Below, in pieces: positions 34,138 through 37,490 of a stretch of DNA of 37,490 nucleotides (positions are counted from its first letter, which is position 1; every line of letters begins with the position of its first letter). Made by a program: the position numbers and the translations under genes. The notes under the pieces are model-generated. The model ran no database searches. It was not told the origin of the DNA and worked only from the letters and a program-made list of their open reading frames with translations. This stretch comes from an uncultured Clostridium sp. (GTDB lineage: Bacteria; Bacillota; Clostridia; TANB77; CAG-508): the NCBI GenBank assembly GCA_947569365.1, contig CANOSM010000020.1, forward strand, positions 1 through 37,490, given 5' to 3'.

Positions 34138-36255
34138 TTACATCTCTTTGTTCTTTAAACTCTTTATCAAATTAAATATTGTTTTTGTTCTTTCTTTATT
34201 AGACCATTCAAAAGCAATCATTACATCTTCTTCATGAGGTCTAGCATTTTCATGTACCATAACAGCAGTTGCATACCCTTTTGATAATGGAACATTAGAA
34301 TCTCCAATTAATGTTCTACCCTTTATTCTTTTTACTACTTTTGGTTCTGATGTATTTCCATTATTATCTGATTTAGAAATATCCTTAAATTCTTTAATAG
34401 CCTTATCTAATTCAATACAAGCAGCAAGAGCATTTCTATCAAAAACAATATTATACTCATTATCTCCTGTTTCTTTGTTTTTATATATTATAGGTGTTCC
34501 AATTAATCTACCATTTTTCTCTACAGCTGTTTCTAAACTAATATCTGAAAAGATCTGATCTGCATATAAAGAATAAAGTACTGAATCTTCTTCTATATCC
34601 ATTGGTATTAAGTATTTAGAAAATACTAAAAACTGTTTTTCCTTTTGTATTTCATTTTGATTTTCAGTGCTATGATATGTTTTTGTAACTAGATATAATA
34701 AATTTGTTAATGTATCACTAAAAATAGGATCTTTACCATTATATTTTTCTACAGCTGAATATCCTAATTTTCCAACTTCTGTAACATTAATCTTATCTCC
34801 TATACTATTTTCAAGCATTAGTACATCCTTTTTTTCTGAATTTCTTATACATTGAATATTACATATTCCAATATCACAATAATTATCAGATTGATCCACA
34901 TCAAATTTTATATTCTCTAATTCTTTTCTTTTTTCTGGTTTATTTACTACATTATAATATTCTTTACATAACTCTGCTAATCCCATTTGGCTATATACAT
35001 CTTCAATTGTTTTTGGCTTTGTTTTCATATTATTTCTAATATCATATAATAAACTATAATATCTCTCATCTAAAGTTTGTTCAAAATCTTTAGGAAACAT
35101 ATCAATAGGATTTTTATTTTCTTTTCTATGGATCTGTTTATATTCTTCTATCTTTTTTATGGATTTTTCTAACATATCATTTGCCTCTTTACTAGTGCAT
35201 TTTCCTCCATTTTCTTTAATAAGCTTATCCAGTACTATAAAATTAAATTCAGCATTTAGTAATTTTTCAATGCTTGAAATATCTTCATCATTTTTTTGAT
35301 TTATAAAATCTTTCAATGTAATTAACACTATATTTGATGAAAGTATAGAATTATCTTTAAGCATCATAGAAATAGCAACTTCTAAATCTACATTTGGAAT
35401 ATTTTTTTCATAACTATTTATTATATTCTTTTTATCATCATCACTAATTGGAGTTATATATTCTGATATCTTATTTTTGATTGATTGATATATTGTCTCA
35501 AATTCTATTTTGGTATTATGTTCTATATTTTTTCCGAAAATATTTAAAGATAAAAATGTCTTATAATTTTTTTCTATAGTCTCTTTAGATGTTTTTCCGT
35601 CAATTGATTTTAATAAGATTGCAGGTAAAAATTTTTTAACTGATTCTATTTTTGCATCATTTATTTCTTTATAAGTACTAGAATCTTCTTTAGATTCCCA
35701 AATAATATTTTTATCATGTGAATGTAATATTGTTGCCTGCATTTCCATTAATCTATCTGGTTCAGTGTACTCTCCATCATTTTCCTCTAGTATCTTTGAT
35801 AATATAAAATAGGCTACTAATAAACATTGTTCTCTTTTTAAAGCTTCTTCATCATTTATATCTTCTGAAAATTCATGAGTTTTCTTTATTCTCTCATATC
35901 TTTTTTGCAATATCTCTAAAGTTATAGGTTCATCATCTATTGTTGAAAGCATAGAAAAGTATGGTAAATAACTATTAGAAAGATCTTTTGATGATTTTAT
36001 CATATTAGTTATTTCCTCACCCAACATTAATTTTTTCTTTTGTTTTATTTCACCATTTCTATCATGTAATAATTTATTTAAAGCAGAATATGTCTTGTAA
36101 ACTTCTATCATAACATCATCTCTGTTTTTATCTTTTTTATTAATTGAATTTCTGAATTTATTAAATTCCTCATATAATGTTTCAAAATTATAAAAAGTAA
36201 GTGATTTAGGTACTAATACTTTTACATAATTTATTTTCTTAAAAATTGGTTCCAT
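34138..36255 (-). CDS. Large unrecognised protein, paralogue of its upstream neighbour
   Basis: A 705-residue, helical, highly charged protein with no membrane or export signal; I do not recognise it. Residues ~335-625 align along their length with the 340-residue protein encoded just upstream: FNFIVLDKLIKENGG with FDFLITKKILSNNNT, and ADQIFSDISLETAVEKNGRLIG with ADILFSDVNLENAVLHNGGYIG. The N-terminal half may hold a further copy (CLLVAYFILSKILEENDGEYT resembles the same helix). A last ~60-residue segment (GYATAVMVHENARPHEEDVMIAFEWSN) is unique to it. The start lies 13 bases after its paralogue. Function unknown. Confidence 0.8.
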   Translation of the reverse strand: MEPIFKKINYVKVLVPKSLTFYNFETLYEEFNKFRNSINKKDKNRDDVMIEVYKTYSALNKLLHDRNGEIKQKKKLMLGEEITNMIKSSKDLSNSYLPYFSMLSTIDDEPITLEILQKRYERIKKTHEFSEDINDEEALKREQCLLVAYFILSKILEENDGEYTEPDRLMEMQATILHSHDKNIIWESKEDSSTYKEINDAKIESVKKFLPAILLKSIDGKTSKETIEKNYKTFLSLNIFGKNIEHNTKIEFETIYQSIKNKISEYITPISDDDKKNIINSYEKNIPNVDLEVAISMMLKDNSILSSNIVLITLKDFINQKNDEDISSIEKLLNAEFNFIVLDKLIKENGGKCTSKEANDMLEKSIKKIEEYKQIHRKENKNPIDMFPKDFEQTLDERYYSLLYDIRNNMKTKPKTIEDVYSQMGLAELCKEYYNVVNKPEKRKELENIKFDVDQSDNYCDIGICNIQCIRNSEKKDVLMLENSIGDKINVTEVGKLGYSAVEKYNGKDPIFSDTLTNLLYLVTKTYHSTENQNEIQKEKQFLVFSKYLIPMDIEEDSVLYSLYADQIFSDISLETAVEKNGRLIGTPIIYKNKETGDNEYNIVFDRNALAACIELDKAIKEFKDISKSDNNGNTSEPKVVKRIKGRTLIGDSNVPLSKGYATAVMVHENARPHEEDVMIAFEWSNKERTKTIFNLIKSLKNKEM

Positions 36256-36268
36256 ATATCCCTCCTAA

Positions 36269-37291
36269 TCAATTCTCTTCATGATATTTTCTACATGCAC
36301 ATAGTTTATCTAATTCATGAAATATCTTTATCTCTTTATCTTCATACTCAAGTTCCCCAATATATCCACCATTATGCAATACCGCATTCTCTAAATTTAC
36401 ATCTGAAAATAATATGTCCGCATGAGCTGCTGTAAATTTCTCATCTAATGACATTTGATTAATATTTAAGTATGTAAATACATCGAATTGTTTCTCTGGT
36501 ATTGTACCATTTTCATTTTTCATACTATTATAAACTTTGTGCAATGTAAATCTTTGTAATGTTTCTCTATCTTTAAATATAGGATATTTTTTTCCAAATT
36601 GAGTATATTCTAAATATCCTATATGTTCAAATCTAATTAGATCTCCATATTTATTTTTCAATTCATATGCTATACTTTTATTAGTTATTGCATTATATTT
36701 TAAATTAGTTATTTGTACATTACCTTTTTGCTCTAAATTAATATCATACCCTAAAGAAATCTCTTCATCAGTTTGTCTTCTTAGTTTTTTATCTAATAAA
36801 ATATTTTTAGAATCTATATAAAGTAAGTAAAGAGAATATATCTTAATTATATCATTTAAATCATTATTTAATTTATTTTCTTCTTCTAATTTATTCTCAA
36901 TTTCTCTAATCTTAGCTTCATATAAAATTTTAACTTCAAATTCTCTTGTATCTGTGGAAATATTTAAGTTTTTATATGGATTAATTTTTTCATTCCCAAA
37001 CTTCATTTTATTATTAATTTCTTCTTTTCTTTTTAGTACTAACATTTTTATTTGATCGTATTTTTTTTTGATTTCTTCATAATTCATATATAAAGTATTA
37101 TTATTTGATAATATTTTTTTAGTAATTAAAAAATCAAAACGTAATTGAATTAATTCTTGAATTCTTTCAATTTCAGATGCTTTGGATTTATAAATAAAAT
37201 TTAAAAATTCATTATATCTTTTTTCTAATATATTCTCTGTGACATTTTCTCCTCTAGCTATTTGCTTAAAATAGTCAATATATGTACTCAT
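36269..37291 (-). CDS. Unrecognised protein sharing domains with the 705-residue protein
   Basis: A 340-residue cytosolic-looking protein. The first ~150 residues are mostly charged helix (ILEKRYNEFLNFIYKS, KKKYDQIKMLVLKRKEEI). The C-terminal ~140 residues (from ~190) are a mixed domain with YGDLIRFEHIGYLEY, PIFKDRETLQRF and DVNLENAVLHNGGYIG, ending in IFHELDKLCACRKYH. All of it resembles residues ~310-625 of the downstream 705-residue protein. AGGAGAT precedes the ATG and a fair promoter lies at 37330-37357. It is the first protein gene after the rRNA operon. Confidence 0.8.
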   Translation of the reverse strand: MSTYIDYFKQIARGENVTENILEKRYNEFLNFIYKSKASEIERIQELIQLRFDFLITKKILSNNNTLYMNYEEIKKKYDQIKMLVLKRKEEINNKMKFGNEKINPYKNLNISTDTREFEVKILYEAKIREIENKLEEENKLNNDLNDIIKIYSLYLLYIDSKNILLDKKLRRQTDEEISLGYDINLEQKGNVQITNLKYNAITNKSIAYELKNKYGDLIRFEHIGYLEYTQFGKKYPIFKDRETLQRFTLHKVYNSMKNENGTIPEKQFDVFTYLNINQMSLDEKFTAAHADILFSDVNLENAVLHNGGYIGELEYEDKEIKIFHELDKLCACRKYHEEN

Positions 37292-37329
37292 ATTTATCTC
37301 CTGTTGTTAATAATTATTTTTATTTATAA

Positions 37330-37357
37330 ATTTTATCATATATAATAAATATATCAA
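37330..37357 (-). promoter_or_regulatory. Promoter of the 340/705-residue protein genes
   Basis: On the minus strand, TTGATA (37352-37357), a 16-base spacer and TAAAAT (37330-37335), 38 bases before the ATG. The region is so AT-rich that chance matches are likely. Confidence 0.45.
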
Positions 37358-37376
37358 GTATTTTTAAAAACAAAAA

Positions 37377-37414
37377 ACCAGAAAACAAAACAATAGAAAA
37401 TTCTGTTTTCTGGT
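37377..37414 (-). terminator. Terminator of the rRNA operon
   Basis: An 11-bp stem (37377-37387 with 37404-37414) holding CCAGAAAAC, a 16-base loop, and a minus-strand T-run after it. It lies 25 bases past the 3' end of the 5S rRNA. Confidence 0.8.
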
Positions 37415-37439
37415 CTCTTATTATTATAAAAATAAAAAA

Positions 37440-37490
37440 CTGGCAACAACCTATTTTCCCAGTAGGGTATCCCACAAGTATCTTCGGCAC
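37440..37490 (-). rRNA. rrf: 5S ribosomal RNA, 3' part (cut by the window edge)
   Basis: Read on the minus strand, the last 51 bases contain GTGCCGAAGATACT, GGGATACCC, then GGGAAAATAGG and the end TTGTTGCCAG, which is the 3' half of a bacterial 5S rRNA (compare GGGAGAGTAGG...GCCA in Clostridia). The 5' part is outside the window. It marks the end of an rRNA operon coming from the right; the 3' end is set by resemblance to within a base or two. Confidence 0.85.

Noticed and set aside
34138..36255. 705-residue protein as a phage or nuclease defence protein
   Set aside because: No nuclease, helicase or ATPase motif could be seen; only charged helices and the paralogous domain.

Overview
The window is about 37.5 kb of very AT-rich DNA with tightly packed genes, mostly on the minus strand. 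It is typical of a low-GC Bacillota of class Clostridia. Spo0A with an intact DNA-binding domain points to a sporulating or formerly sporulating lineage. A four-subunit pyruvate:ferredoxin oxidoreductase, a 2[4Fe-4S] ferredoxin and a GerS/LolA-like protein point to an anaerobe. Species cannot be named from this sequence.

Left part (1-11846, mostly minus). A block mfd > TrmH-family RNA methyltransferase > small Arg-rich protein runs off the left edge. Next come a zinc-ribbon/DUF4352 membrane protein and a divergent ribbon-helix-helix regulator that share a short promoter region with a duplicated TTTGTACAC. Then spo0A has its own promoter with a palindrome near the start point, followed by a likely operon ynbB-like PLP enzyme > HI0933-type flavoprotein > yigZ, and a membrane-anchored WG-repeat protein.

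Middle (11957-25004). A plus-strand DUF3137-lemA pair has a clear promoter, but its first gene carries an in-frame TAA at codon 21. Minus-strand genes follow: dusB > GerS/LolA-like > mazF (no antitoxin beside it) > Pr6Pr membrane protein > a large LCP protein, and minD > long minE > rodA. The plus strand then carries a membrane-anchored hypothetical followed by porG-porD-porA-porB (gamma-delta-alpha-beta).

Right part (25093-37490, all minus). A three-gene cassette of unrecognised proteins encodes a divergent protein-kinase-like fold, a large protein built from two ~215-residue repeats, and a small basic protein. A 56-residue ferredoxin with its own promoter comes next, then walK-like kinase > acidic membrane protein > lepB > holB > yaaT/ricT. 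A WalR-type direct repeat lies in front of the kinase, but no response-regulator gene is present. Last are two paralogous unrecognised proteins (340 and 705 residues) followed by a flavin reductase, and the 3' end of a 5S rRNA gene with its terminator at the right edge.

Most of the window is housekeeping: DNA repair, replication, tRNA/rRNA modification, cell shape and division, secretion, cell wall, central metabolism. The least explained parts are the kinase-like/duplicated-repeat cassette (25093-28041) and the paralogous pair next to the rRNA operon (34138-37291). No mobile element, CRISPR array or tRNA gene was seen, and no gene-free stretch exceeds 300 bases.
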